From contig JARWMV010000007.1 of the NCBI GenBank assembly GCA_030998015.1, positions 186,001 through 250,000 of the forward strand: a stretch of 64,000 nucleotides of DNA, given 5' to 3'. The notes below the pieces were generated by a model. That model made no database searches and was not told the DNA's origin. It was given only the letters and a program-made list of their open reading frames with translations. This document shows positions 51,601-64,000 of the stretch, in pieces; within the stretch, counting starts at the first letter, position 1, and each line of letters starts with the position of its first letter. This DNA comes from Ceratorhiza oryzae-sativae (taxonomy: Eukaryota; Basidiomycota; Agaricomycetes; Cantharellales; Ceratobasidiaceae). The position numbers were made by a program, and so were the translations under genes.

Positions 51601-52761
51601 GACTAGCGCGAGTCACGAATCTGCGCCAAGGTTACCTCTGGCTGGCTTTCAAACGTTTGGGCCCATGATATCCAAATTTGACGGCCCAGCCGGCGGCCCC
51701 AGAGCTGGGCTGAGAATCCGTTGCGCATATAAGGATCTGAACTGTGGCGTCTATGGGGGTGACGCCTTAGATTCCGATGACCGACCCAGATCAAGCCACA
51801 CCCTGAAAATCGCTTAATGGGGTGGTAGTCAAGTCCCAGATCGAAGTTTGATACGAATTCCTGCGCCAAACTGGATTCTTCGCGTCTGCCAGGGTAGGAT
51901 TTCACGTGAACGTGTCTTCCCCCATCACAACTGGCCTGACAAACGTTTGTTTCTCCACAATTTACATATTATCCAAAGAATCGGCGTACCCTCGCCGAGG
52001 ATAGGATGGATCCTGAAAGTAGTCGAAAGGCTCTCACGCGTTTGAACTTTCCTCAGTAATTTCGCCGAGGGTTGAATACAAAAAAGGGAACTGTACGGAA
52101 TGGTGATGTGAATGATGGAAGACTCAAAAATCGAGACCCGTCTTCAGTTGGCATGCAACTCACGAGATCAGTATCGCAAACAAATCCCGTTACAAACCAG
52201 TTGGAAATCGTGTCACGCTGGAACGTGGTCCGAGTTTGGGGTTGACAAACAGTGCAAATTCCAGGCTTATTCTATCAGCGTTGTGAGTTGCTGGCTCATC
52301 AATCAAATCCCCTTTCTCATTGAGCGGGCACGATAGCCAGCTCTCAGTGAACGGGCTGATTTGCTACTAATGACACCTTTGGGAAATCTAGACACGTTCC
52401 TGCCCCAACATGAGCACGCCTTCTTGATTATACTCAAGGGTAGCATATATTGAGAGTGACACGCGCATCAATGTCGTATTTAACTGACTCAAATCTGATT
52501 CTAATGAAATATAATACGGAGAGAAGAAGCTAATACACCGAAATTACAAACAAGATACGCATATCTCATAGCTTGAGCCATTAAAGCGGCCTGTACCATA
52601 ATCTGCAAGGACAGTCGTACAATCATGTGTGGCAAACCAGAAACAGACATATGGGCGAGGGCTCCGAAAAGACAACCATGTATGACAGGAACGAATAAAC
52701 ACCAATAGAGAATAAAGAGCACACTGTCCTAGTACCCCAAATAATAGTTCAGTTTTTAGAT

Positions 52762-55700
52762 TCAACTCAGCCTCGAGTACACCGGATAACTTGGTGAGAT
52801 TCCGCCCGGCCCGTCGGGATTATCGTACACTCCCGGTGCAGCGCCCTGAAACATGGGCTGCAGTCCGACGCCGCCCTGGACGTGTCCTACTGGCGGCATG
52901 ATCCCATAAAGCGAGTGAGCCATATCGTTTCCGAACGCCTGGGGCTGGTAATCTTGCCAGTATTCTCCACCACCACTCGCAGCGCCTGTACTCCCCGTGC
53001 TTCGACCGGTTCCACTGTCAATCCCATTAAACCGTGTGGCAGACGATGGCCATCCTTGGCCGGAAGGTGTGGCCACGTGCCCTCCACCCCAATTGTCCAA
53101 GTACCCCGACGCGCCGTCTGAGGGGGACGTGTGACTATAGGACTGGACATCTCCGCTCCAGCGCCCGTAAGCTGGGTCCTGGAACATAGGCTCGACTGGG
53201 GTCGTTTGCTGGGAATACGCATGCTGTGGGGCCAAGGCACCAAACCCGGATTCTGATTCGCAGTGCGGGCGCAGGCGGAACATGCCGCACCGCCCGTGGA
53301 TTTTGCAAAAGCGGCGGAGCAGGCGAGTGGACGGATCTCGTAGGCGGAAGTTGCTTCAACTGCTGTTGAGGGTCGGCTGGAGGAGCAGGGCTAGCGCATG
53401 AGTCAAGGGAGACACCCGTCCCTTAATCGCGCAAGCTGAACGCTGGCGCTCCGCAAACTGACAGTCGAACGCTCCTTCCGCAAAGGGGCGAGTTGTACGC
53501 CCGAGACGTTTTCCGCAGTCGGGCTCGGACCCCCTGCCCCAACACCCATATCCTCGGCACCCTCTTCTGTCTCCTCTGGCGTCTTTCGCTTGGCTCGTGA
53601 TGGCGAAAGGTGGAGCATCTCTATATAATGGGCTTGGATATTCATCTTGCTCTCTTGCAAGAGTTCGTTCTGGCGACCAGCCGAGGGCCACGTAATCTGC
53701 GGGTAGAAAATAAGTATATATATGCGTGTCAATTAATTTGTCAGCCGACTCACGTTCATAGCATCGAGTGAATCCATGCACTGCTTCAAACCCAGCTGCG
53801 CCTGCACATCCCCTGGGTTCATAATGACTTTGGGTTCATCACATCAGCTTCCTCGCCACTAACGTGAAAAGGCAAAAGACTTACGAAGGGTAACATGCAT
53901 AATACTTGCACTAAACACATAATAGCTTAAAAATGCCGGACCGCGGTCGAGGCTGAAATGTTCCCCATATGAGCAGACGATCTTCGTAATATGGTTGGCG
54001 GCTGATCGGCAAAGCGTGATGGCTCGGGCCGAAGACGTGCTAATCGAGTTATCCGAGGCCGTCGAGCCATCAGGAGACGCTTGACGAGGCGCAGCTTGAG
54101 CTTTGTTGAACCTTATACTAGAATCCACTATATCAGTTATATGGATCAGATGATCCAAGAACAATACTTACGAAGGCCTGTGCAACAGCAAGACACTGCA
54201 CCAGTACATCATGTGCAAGGTCAACACATGCGGCGGGGGCACCTTGCCGCCTTCTTCAACAACACCTCGAGCGATATCATATCGCAAATATGGGGGGAGT
54301 CCGAGCATCCATTTCTCGAGTTGCTCCTCGAGACCGCTCCGTTCCCCAGATTTCGATCCTCCGTGAGGAACTCGGATAGAGTAGAGGGCTTCGACAATAT
54401 GCGAAAGAATTGCCGCTACGAGCCCCATTCAATTTCAGCCCTTCTGATCTCATGAAATGGCCGAAGCCGAACTTACACAGCTTGCTTGCAGCCGCAAAGC
54501 ACTCCAAGACCTTTCCTGGGGTAGGTTCGTATTTACCCTTGGCTTCTCCACGTTCTTCTTTAATAACGTCCACCCAGACCTCGTTATCCCCGGGCAGATT
54601 ACCCAACCCTTCCTCGGGCCATCGCGTATCATAATCTCGCTCAAACACGGCGAGTGGGCGTCCAATGTACGTGCTCACGTACTTGTCCATGACCACGCAT
54701 CCAAACCAGATGCACCGCCTAGTCTGTTTTTCGGCGTCCGTGAATGTGTTGGCACCCGCCGCTTGCCACTTGTCAATCGAGCGATGGAGCCCCAGATCTT
54801 GAGCCTACATGAAACCCAGCGGATAGGGGATCGACAAAAGAAGCGGATGACAAAGCAGCGCCACAAAGAGACCCATGTTAAAGATCAAGGGGAAACCGGG
54901 GGCCGGGGAAGACATGTTTCCATTTGGTCGGACAAGGGCAGTCACCGATGCGAGGGGAAGGTTCGAGACATCCATTCAGACCGAGATCGAGTCACATGAA
55001 TATCGTATGTTGGCCGTGCGCAGCACGATTATGAATAGAAAGATAGGAAAACAGGGAAGAACATCGTCAGTGAATGGGTCATGGTGACGACGGATACGAG
55101 AATGGCTTGGTCTAGCGAGAAGAGCGCTTCTTTTTGCTGCGACCCCAGGGTCACCCGATGCGGACAGCGCCGAGGCGGGTATAAGATGAGATGGGCCAGG
55201 GACGCAAGCTGAAACCCGACAAGGAAGACCATGGGGTGGTGGTGGTGGGAACGCAGGGAGGTAGGGACGCAACAACGGGAAAGATGAACTCACCATCCGC
55301 ACGCTCATCCCGACGTACAACCACGCCTGCGCCATGGCTCCAATCCCGATCTCGCGGTAGCTTAGTAACAGCAGGGCCTGACAGGTCGACGCTTTGGATG
55401 CTGCATAGCTTCGGTCTGAAATGATCACGCAAGTCGTTAGCAAATGTACGTTATGTCATATTTGAGGAAGCGACCGTATCCAAAACGTGAGAAACAGCGG
55501 TACGCTTGTTGGAAGACGCCAGAAGTCGGTGACGAGGACTCACTGAGCAACACTTTGGCCGCTTCCAGGTATCGATCACCTGCCGCCCACATGGTTCCCG
55601 CACGCGAGCGTCGGGCCGGGCGAGCATCGTATCGGGCAGCCACAGAGTAAATCGCCAGGAGCAACAGGGTTGGGATGCGCGATGATGCAGGGGCGTCGGG

Positions 55701-57090
55701 ATGGGCACTAGAGCGTCGTGGTCAGGGGAGCAACTATGACAACCCTCAGAAGGCCAAACATACCTGGCTTCCCAGTCGCGCCAAAATACTTCCTTGTGGA
55801 TGACCGGCAAGACCGGATGGACGTAGGCAAAATACAATTTGAGCAAACGTTCCTGTTGAGAGCGGCTCGGCATGACGGCCTTCATTTGCATTTCAAGCTC
55901 TTCTGGCGGCTTCATCATCTCGAGCAGGTTGGAGCTCGCTCTGTGATCTTCGCCTTCCTCGTCCGTGTCGTGTTCCTCGGCCACGGGAGGCCACACGCGG
56001 CTGCTGGGGAATCGCCAAATTCCGGCCTCGTCCATGCGTGTACGATCTGTGTGATAGGCAGGTGCCTGGGCTAGCAGGTGCAGCCCAGAAGCCTTGCCGT
56101 GGTATCGGAGTTGCTGGTGTTCGTTGAGGGAGAGCTGGCCCATGGAGTCGGTGATGGCATCAGGTTCGGTGTCAGAATCTGACGTGGTCAAGGGAGGGTG
56201 CAACGGTTGACTGGGAGAGACCGAGCCAGACGAGGACATGCGTCTTCGCTGGGAGTCGTGAGGGGGCGAACGATGGGCGGAGCTTGGGGTGCGAGAATGG
56301 TGTCTAAGCGGCTGAGCAGATGTCCTTGGAGTCGTTTTGTGCTGTGATGCGACGATGCGAGCCCCCAGTTCGTCCTGCCAATCGCGGGGCGGGACGTCGA
56401 ATCCTATGCCACCTAAGTCGGATTTAATAAACAAAATCACAAATAAATGAAGTCGAGTATACCATTGAGTATGGCCGTGCGTGCGGAATTAATGTGGGTG
56501 CGTGCCTTGGGCTCGCGAGTGCCGTCCTGGTCGCGTCCCCGGCTGCCGAACGGGCTCTCGTCGACACGGGCGATGATGTGCCTCGCGAGGGGATCGGTGA
56601 TGAGATCTGCGACGAGCGACTGCGCTCGTGGATCGGGCGACGCAATGACTGTGCCGAGCAGCGCCTCGAGCTGGTGGAGACGCGCCTCGATGGCGTCGAT
56701 GTAGCCCTTGGGCGGGCCGCGCTTGCGCGAAGGGCCGAGAAAAGTGCAGTCTGGCGGGCGTCAGCGGACATGGCGACCGAAGCAAAAATACTGGAGCTCA
56801 CCTTGGCCGAGCAGGACACAGTTGCGGCATGCGGTACTGTCCGGGCTCTTTTCGCACTTGCACTTGGCCTTGCGGCAGTTGTCGCACGCCTTGGACGACC
56901 GTTTGCGCACTGTGCGCGAGCCGCGGCCCGAGGATGGGTGCCGGCCCCCGGCCGTCAGCACATCGTCGTCGTCGTCTTCGTCATCGTCGTCGCCGTCGAG
57001 CACATGGCCGAGCGAGGGGTGGAGGGCGTTGTGCGCGGGGGGGTGGTGTATGCGCTCGGCGGAAGACGTGGGCGGGAGGACAAGCGACAT
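52762..57090 (-). CDS. Zn2Cys6 transcription factor with fungal_trans domain
   Basis: A nuclear DNA-binding regulator. The start at 57090 (MSLVLPPTSS) follows a TATAAG box near 57,128. An acidic run DGDDDDEDDDDD precedes the binuclear cluster KACDNCRKAKCKCEK...ACRNCVLLGQ|DC (56,886-56,745), whose last Cys is across intron 1 (56801-56751, 51 bp). The linker is RKRGPPKGYIDAIEARLHQL. Exon 2 ends at 56463. Next come Ser/Pro-rich sequence and the regulatory domain: LLKLYFAYVHPVLPVIHKEV (about 55,830), LLLAIYSVAARYDARPAR, ASKASTCQALLLLSYREIG, QTRRCIWFGCVVMDKYVS, FERDYDTRWPEEGL and KWMLGLPPYLR. A Gly/Ser/Pro-rich C-terminus ends PVYSRLS at 52762. Target genes cannot be told from sequence. Exon edges between 55,600 and 53,300 are only approximate. 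Confidence 0.82.
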
Positions 57091-57117
57091 TATTTGTGTC
57101 TGGCCCCGGCGGATCAT

Positions 57118-57700
57118 TCACCCATCTTATACTTATCCAGCGCCCCCCAGCAAAGGCGGGCCCCGGACACCCCACCCCCGGCAGCACCCGCCTCCGCCGA
57201 CCCCGAACGCCGGTCCGATCATGGCATCAGCCAATCGCCGATCGTATCACGTGCCGCTAGCGTGCTTTTGTCCAGATGCTCTCACGGCGCCGCCATGAGT
57301 TTCGGGGGCGCCACACTCCAAGAGCCTTGTCGTGCGACGGTTCCATGACGATGTCTGCGTCGCTTACGACAGCCATATGACATATGATCGTCGGTCCCGA
57401 CTACTCCGCCACCGTCGCCTCCCGCCGGAACACACTTTTCGGGTTCCTTCGCCCGCTTTTCCCTACTCCTCCCGGTCGAGGATCGCTTCAAACCCGTCGA
57501 CCGCACCAGTCGTGCAATCTGGCAATTCTACTTTGAGATCAATGATGGCTTTCCCTCGTTTAAACTGGACTGAATGGGGTCCGTCGTCAATTCAACGATG
57601 ACCCTGGCGATTGCCATTGCCCTCAACGCTCCGGAACCGTTTCGGAGCTGAGTCTAGTGGCCTTGAAGCTGCTTGGCCCTGGTTGAATTGCCGCGCACAT
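57118..57700. other. Upstream region of the regulator, no clear gene
   Basis: A GC-rich stretch holding the promoter of the minus-strand regulator. A plus frame (57332-57601) shows no family features. Confidence 0.4.
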
Positions 57701-57760
57701 GTTGTATGCGCAGACTCTACGCATCACTTGTCCGCTATTCACCTGTGTCCTACAAACGTA

Positions 57761-58253
57761 TGGCCGTCGTCACAATTTACCTAACACTCTTGGTGTTCCA
57801 CCCCCAGATGGCGGTGGCTCAGGGAGCGAGTTCTGACTGTTTCCATAAATGGAAGTGTTAAATCAATCGGCCACACTAATCCTCTTTCCCTGCAGTGGCC
57901 GCGCCGTGGCCACGGGAGTACACTATCCACTATTACAAGATTGGGCGTATTGTGGTCGCGTTTTGTTGGGCCTGGCATTCGCCAATCTCGCGGGGCAGGC
58001 CGTATACTTTTCAGTTTCAGTCGCCGCCCGTTTCCACTGGGTCGGATATCGGTGGTGTCCGTGTCTCCCCTTGCTCATGTGCAATAAGCACGAGCGAATC
58101 TTTTTCGACAGACGGATCACTTGTGGCAAACCCTTTGCTGGGCGAAACCCATTCGTGCATTCATTCGGAATAGTGCATTCCACAGTTCCTCATTCGTTCT
58201 CAAAATTGATGATCTATTTGCCAAATTGTATAAAGTCCACTGCTCTAATTTAG
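57761..58253 (+). pseudogene. Possible secreted-protein relic
   Basis: MAVVTIYLTLLVFHPQMAVAQ (57761 on) looks like a signal peptide with cleavage after VAQ or AQG. A short intron (GTGTTAAAT to CCCTGCAG, 57858-57896) is plausible. Downstream, STGSDIGGVRVSPCSCAIST reads well in one frame but cannot be joined cleanly to the first exon. Function unknown. Confidence 0.3.
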
Positions 58254-61200
58254 CTGTTCGGATGCTTGGCGAACTGCGAGGGCATGTGATACTTTACTCA
58301 TGCAATGCCAATACAATGCTAATTTCCTTTCTTCTTTACATTCAGACTCCCGGAGATGAGCGTACCGTTTCGTAAGTGGCGCCCAGTTTCTTACACCCAA
58401 AATGGACTTACGCACGAGAATCCAAAGTAGATATCTTCTAATCTTCCTCAAAGCTCAACTCACACCTCGATCGCGTCGACAATCACGGCGCTTAAATGTG
58501 CATACGCTCTTCGCCGCGCGGTACGCGACACGACACAAACAACCTAGTCATATCTTTCTCCGTACACGTTTCTTTATGGATCGTCACGACATTCGACATG
58601 TGAAACCCAATCGAGTCGTGTATCCTGTCGATCAGGCCTTCTGATCCGCCGGGAGAGTCGGCGATGCTCGATCAAGCCGGCTACGCCACAGCCAGTCGAA
58701 GCTTCCAATCGCACAATGCATTACACTCGGACGCGGACCTCTTGGAGATGATGGAGGTATGCGGTGCTATACATGCGTTCAGCCACGCCGTGAAAACCTC
58801 GGAGAATCAAACGCCGGCGCCAGCCCATGGTCCGGCGCGGCCCTTTTTACTGGCAGTCTATTCGTGGATAAACGGGAGCGGCTGACCTGTAGAAATTACG
58901 GATAGGATTTACTGGGTCGTTCAAACCTTGTACAACCGAATTGGAGTGCATTTATGTGGGCAAAGGCTGCGCAGATGGTAATACAAATTCAGAATGACAA
59001 GCCTTCCGCCTGCCGGGCTCTTTGTCTGTGGGCTTGGATTCAAACACCTTTTCTTTGTAGGTGCCAAGCCCGTCTTGCCCTCCCATGGGTCTGGGCCAAT
59101 GCGGCGGAGCAAGACTGCAGGGACCTATAAGCTATTTAAAGCTCAATTCAATACACGCAGTTGGCGGCCATATTCATGGCTGAATAGCCACTTGAAATGT
59201 GTAATTTGGCCGCTGGGTTGGATGATTCGGGTGGCTCTGGTCGCTCGTCCAAATCCCACGCTGAAGCAACCTAACATCTCCTCCGGACGTCTTCGGCATT
59301 TGGACGAGAAGAAATGCCGAACCTCCGGCCATTCAGCAGAATTGCCGACTCACTAATAAGAGTTGCGATGAACTCTGCCAGCAGAGAGGATGGAAGCACA
59401 ACTATCTTCGCCCAATGTAACCCAGTCACATGCATTACCCAGGACCGAAAAGAATCCAGCAATAACCCCGCATCAAAGTATTAACCGCTGCCTCGCTTGC
59501 GGCAGAATTCCACCCTAGGTGGTTCGGGTCCTCCAGAGCTAAGATTTACGCGACGAGTCACCGTGACGATTAATCCACGTGGAAACTCAATGTTGCAACT
59601 CCTGTCAAAAACCTCACGAATTTGGAATTACACAAAAACTTCCAATAGGACCGGATCGAAGTCTGCCAACGGGCCAGACCCAATTTTGGATTTTCGTGCG
59701 GACCTCGCCTGTTAGATTGTACTGAGGAGCGGCCAACCCATCAACACGTTACAATGCAAATATCTTCCTATCTAACATTCTTCATTTGTCCTATGGTCCG
59801 AATGTGCATTACACCACGTTCAACGACGGCCTTGCTGCGATCGATTTCAGATAGTAATTTTCCGGACCGATTCCCGAAAGGGGGCCTCGGTGTCTTTTCT
59901 GGGACGTTGTTCAGTTTTGCGTTATATTGAGAATACGGATACCTTCGAGGTTGTCAAGGTAAAGATGGTAGCAGTTCGGAGGGATTCCCTTTAGGAGCAA
60001 GCATCGACCCTCGGGGAAGCTCTACTTCGGCCTGCAAATGTGGCCGCGTGCACTCGCCTTTCCGAGTTAACCCAATAGATTTGGTTGTTCAACTGAGTGG
60101 GGAAGGTGACGTGCTGAGAACGAGCCACTTATTACAGCTGGGAATTTCCGGGCATCAGAACGAGGGCATGATGAGCGCCCTCGGTCGCTAAACCTACCCC
60201 CAGGGGCTAGCGATGTCTGCTAGAGTATCCTAAAGGGCAAAGATGCCAACGGCTGCGGTATCTACCTCGGACCAAAGCTTCGTACCGGATAAAACGCAGT
60301 CAAGGCAGCTGATGTCGCCAACGTGCATCCTTGCTCCAAGGGAACCATAGTACGTTCAATAGCCCTACGTGCTGTGGGATTGGGCCAGCAAGCAACTATC
60401 AAGGATATGCATCCGATCTTCCGATGAAGGTCGAATATACGATGACACAAAAGGCTAGAGCCTTAAGCTTAATGGAACAAGGTGTGGTCGCTTCTGCTTC
60501 CTGAGGCATGAATCAGCTCTCACAGAGTAAGCAGACCCCAATCGCCAGTGCCGCTAACACCCTGAATGGCAGCTCCACTGATGTCCCGACGTGGATCACA
60601 GACATCTTCTGGGCGGACACGCGCACGGCGCGGGCGGAATTCGGCCTCAAACGTGTAAAACCGCCGGCGAAAGTTGGCGCACTTTCAATTAAAAGCGTGG
60701 GACTGGGGTGTTGGCAGCGGGGGTTGTAGTGCCGAGCCCGGATGCGCAGGTGTGTCACTTGGCTGATTGCTTGTTGTGTGCTCGAACCTTCAGTGATTCC
60801 CAAGGTTCCACTGGGAAGTTTAGTCACAAACTCAGTTCAGCTCGCGCTCTGGAAAACGTACGTCGGCATATACCGCAAAGGAAGGCGATCTATACATATT
60901 GGCAGCACGTATGCGTGGCCTGATTTACACCAGAGCCGAAGACGACCGGAATCTCGCTAGCTCCAAATATGTCGCTGGCCAGATGATGCCGCTCTTTGTT
61001 CTAGGGGCATTGAAAATCTGTTGTGGAGCTCAGATAGGAGTATGACCCCGAAACTCATCACTCCGGTTATCCATTATGTAGTCATAGGCACAGGATCAAC
61101 CCTAACAAGGGGGCGCCGTTTCGTAAGGAAGTTTGTTGGTCCATGAGTCTCGAACCTTGATTGACAGCCACCTCATCCCGAATAATGGCAGACTCTCTCA

Positions 61201-61690
61201 ACGACATCCGACGGTTGCTTGTGCGAGCTCTGAACTCACATACTCTCTGGGAACCCACACAGTCGAGCACCAAGTTGTGTTAACATATCCTAGGACCATG
61301 CCGATTGTTACCGGGATTATTCGATAAACCATGATCACCAGCAAGAGCACAACTTGGTTCACTCACAAACAGCTGTGTCATCAAGTCATAACGCACAATG
61401 ATGCTCTTGTGAGTAATGGAAGACGGATGCCTTTCGGGTTCGGGTAGCTCATTCAAAGCTGATAGCCCGCACTGAAGGCTGAACTTACGATGCGCCTCGA
61501 TAGAAGAACCATGGCTCGGCAGTCTGGTGAACGAAGTCGGCACAACTCAACATCAGCCCAAGCCCCTTGTGTCTATTTCATGACTCTCATTCGACGTATG
61601 TATGCTGGGACAGGCTGAATCATCGTTTAGTTGTCTTATTGGCATGCACCCTGTTGGGGTATGTGTATCGGTCCTTCGTAAATATTGCAG
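58254..61690. other. Long stretch without a supported gene
   Basis: Only short frames on both strands, none with known motifs. CpG content is normal, so this differs from the transposon block. One frame at 58664-58885 (DADLLEMMEVCGAIHAFSHA) and one at 60508-60729 look mildly coding-like. Possibly worn-out genes. Confidence 0.4.
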
Positions 61691-61699
61691 GTGAGTGGT

Positions 61700-62272
61700 C
61701 TTTATCTCGAAATTTTGATTCGTGTGTTCGATAAGTTGAAAAATATCATCCCGCCTGTCAAGAATTGTGTGGTTGTTGCCAACCCCAGCGTCCAACCCAT
61801 AGTGGACACCACGGACTGAACATAATCCGCGACGCAGGTAACCCAATCTAAACCGGCGACCAAGCTATTGAGTGCCATCATACCCCAGTATCTAGTCCCC
61901 AACCGGCTCCTGAGCCCGCAGCCAAGGATTGATGGAACATAGCTTCTGAGCTCAAGGCAACTTCGTCGTCGATTCTCGCCTTTAGGAAGGTGGGTGTATA
62001 GGCGCGCCTTCTGGGGTTCCACCGCGCGAGCGTATCGCCGTTTCCATGCATGGAGCTCGCGTTTGCCACTCGAACCCGCGGTTGCAGCAATACAGTCGCT
62101 GCGCAGTTTGCTTTGTTCTCAGATGCTGGTTGCCTTCTCTACCTTTGGTGTCAAACATAGCCAATCGTCTCGGAACGATACGCCAAGGGTTATGAGAATA
62201 GACCTCGTCCACAAGGCCAAGTAACAAGCCTTCCCATGAGTGAGCGACGGGCGTTGTGCAGTATTTGGCCAA
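61700..62272 (-). pseudogene. Possible membrane-protein fragment
   Basis: Minus frames read HSWEGLLLGLVDEVYSHNPW (62,240) and then hydrophobic segments near 61,880-61,750 (GMMALNSLVAGLDWVTCVAD, TLGLATTTQFLTGGMIFF). The pattern recalls a multi-pass fungal membrane protein, but frames and ends do not form a complete gene. Confidence 0.3.
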
Positions 62273-63258
62273 GGTCTATTACCCGAGCAAGGGACGTCGA
62301 GACGTGATGGATGACAATGTTAATTGCTTATACCGACAATTCTTCGCAGAGGTTGGATTTCCTGCAGAAATCTGTATGATGTTGGAGTAAGTAATATGGT
62401 CTTTGATCGTCTCTTACCTACCCAGTCGACCCCTAGGTAGATACGATATGTTCCTTCAGTCTAACCTAGGCTATGGATTGGTCAAATCGATGAAAGTGGC
62501 TGTGTTTCGTAGCCTATACATTTTTCTCGAGCACAGCATCCGGCTCTAATTAATCTTTGGAGCACCCAAAAAATCCCGGTAGTGCCAGCAACTGACCCTT
62601 CTTCGGACGTAGTCATGACTTCACAACTTAGACCTATGGGCCTAGTTTATGCTAGGTAAAATCTCAGCTCATTGCTAAGTTCAGTCCTCGAATTGTAAAA
62701 ACATTAGGCTCCACTCTGCTATATTTAAGAATTTACAGGCTTTGCCAAAAACTACCATTCTTGCAGAGAGGTATGTCACACGGGCCAAAATTTTCACTTG
62801 ATCGCGCTGCCCTGCGAGTCTTGTAAGGCTCACGTACATGTCTCATCATGACAAACGCCCTAGATACATTTTCTAAGGGCTTTAAAAGTCCCTTGCTAAC
62901 TCAATATGTTTTGGTGAAATATTTCCCGAGGCTTTGACTTACGCCCAGGAAGATTTTGCATAAAATGTAGTTGATTTTTATAGGCGAGCATGGGTGGATA
63001 GATGCTTCCAATTATGGATAAATTAATCACGTGATAGCCATTCCTCCAACGTATTTCTAGCAAAAGTTTACTTCACTGCCTCTCCACATCATAGCCGAAT
63101 GCCAAGGCTTGATCCAACTACTGCAGTTTCCTTCATATGAGGTAAACGTAGGGACTATCCTTATTATTGCCCACCTAAATGGGATCTGACACCATTGGAT
63201 TCATCTTCGGAGATGCCCCCTAGTGTGCTTGGATATATGGAGAGTACATCGTATGTAT
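62273..63258. other. AT-richer intergenic region
   Basis: One short plus exon-like piece (MDDNVNCLYRQFFAEVGFPA at 62308, followed by a GTAAGTAAT donor) has no partner exons that I can see. Otherwise empty; it includes the 3' flank of the GH95 gene. Confidence 0.4.
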
Positions 63259-64000
63259 TTAGAACTTCAAGTCACGTTTCAACCCGCCGGTGGCAGAGAA
63301 CGCTGCCACCTGCCGCTTAGCATACCACACTTGCACCTGTCGTGTGTACCGCACCAAGTTGTCCACTTGTATGCTTGCTCCGCTCGGTTTGGCATTCGCC
63401 CATGTGAGGCTGAGCGTCATACCTCCTCGAATCCTCACACCGGTGATTGATCCATTGGCCCAAGCAGTAGGCAGTGCTGGCAGAATTGTGATAGTGAGAA
63501 CGTCGGATAGAGAAGACGTATCGGGGGCTTGTATAATTGAATTCTAATTTTCGCATGACATTAGATGCAGCACCACAGAGATTTTGGCATTTCTTACCAG
63601 TACGGCAGCTGGATACCCAAGTTCGCATCTATTTGAAAAATCGGATCGTCGGCGAATGGATTGTATAGGCTCCAGAGATTTGGGGCGAAGTTTCGTTCGA
63701 TTGCGTACTGGAAATCGCCAGTCAGCTCTCACAGCCTAAAGCGGTATGAGCTGCGAATAAGCTACCGTAAGTTGATGATAGAATTTAGTCGAGTTCTGCA
63801 ACTGCGCCCAACAAGCGGCACGCCAAACCTTTTCCCACCCTAAACCCAGAAAAATTATGGCAAGACTCAAATGTGTGCGAATCATACATACCGGCATCCC
63901 CATCCGGCCCAGTTCCATCACCGCGAGATATAAGAGAGACCTCTGCTGCCTTCAGGACATCCTCGCGACTGAAGTTTGGAAGGCCCTGTTTTGGTTGGTT
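63259..64000 (-). CDS. GH95-type alpha-L-fucosidase, C-terminal part, with a 1-nt frame break
   Basis: A glycoside hydrolase of family 95 (inverting alpha-fucosidase), probably secreted; its 5' end lies beyond the window. Exons: beyond 64000 to 63892, 63839-63766, 63707-63598 and 63543-63259, with three introns of about 52-58 bp. The exons read SREDVLKAAEVSLISRGDGT, GWEKVWRAACWAQLQNSTKF, ERNFAPNLWSLYNPFADDPI and FQIDANLG, where the Asp is in the family catalytic-base motif. The end is LTITILPALPTAWANGS then GVRIRGGMTLSLTWANAKPS, stopping at 63259. Exon 3 is 110 bp where 111 is needed: the frame slips by one nucleotide between DANLG and YPAAVL at a GGG run near 63,617. A homopolymer error or recent inactivation would explain this. 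Confidence 0.82.

Noticed and set aside
56494..57348. 284-codon plus frame over the first exons of the Zn2Cys6 regulator
   Set aside because: The antisense strand encodes a textbook zinc cluster with a consistent splice junction; the plus frame is Ala/Arg/Val-rich and has no motif.

Overview
The window looks like genomic DNA of a filamentous basidiomycete, probably an Agaricomycete. Introns are about 50-70 nt with GT-AG or GC-AG ends. There is a Zn2Cys6/fungal_trans regulator, a GH95 fucosidase, a PC-esterase-like protein, BTB genes and a multi-kinase gene, next to a large stack of chromodomain Ty3/gypsy retrotransposons. A Rhizoctonia-like genome is my guess from this gene style and was not tested.

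Positions 1-36,500 are a nested transposon block, almost free of CpG outside its youngest parts. Layout: element A (minus, 1 to about 4,317, running off the left edge); a decayed plus-strand pol relic (5,270-6,847); element B (minus, 7,221-30,993); a solo LTR of the B family (31,137-36,007) split by a 4.3-kb DNA-transposon-like insert. Element B has two LTRs, a 5-bp target duplication TTTTA and a polypurine tract. Seven later insertions interrupt it: four short solo LTRs, one long solo LTR, one complete 8.7-kb Ty3/gypsy element (D, 12,052-20,772) and a mariner-type foldback element. Six have perfect 5-bp duplications and the foldback has a TA pair. Removing them leaves an ancestral B of about 10.7 kb.

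The most unusual feature is inside B. Between the end of pol and the 3' LTR lie three further genes, about 3.7 kb once the insertions are subtracted: Y (minus, in the pol frame directly after the pol stop), X (plus, antisense) and a decayed gene like the replication initiator (Rep) of circular ssDNA (CRESS) viruses, with HUH-endonuclease and superfamily-3-helicase motifs. X and Rep are divergent across a duplicated intergenic region. This is either an LTR retrotransposon that captured a rolling-circle module or a CRESS-like element integrated into one.

From about 36,600 rightward the DNA is CpG-rich and genic: a J-domain protein with a C-terminal membrane segment; a decayed kinase N-lobe; a gene for three consecutive kinase-like domains; a type II membrane PC-esterase-like protein with a frameshift; two small proline-rich proteins; a conserved hypothetical; a tandem BTB pair, one frameshifted; a 4.3-kb Zn2Cys6 regulator; a long poorly coding stretch; and the 3' part of a GH95 alpha-fucosidase at the right edge. 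The genes look like unrelated housekeeping and accessory functions and not a cluster.
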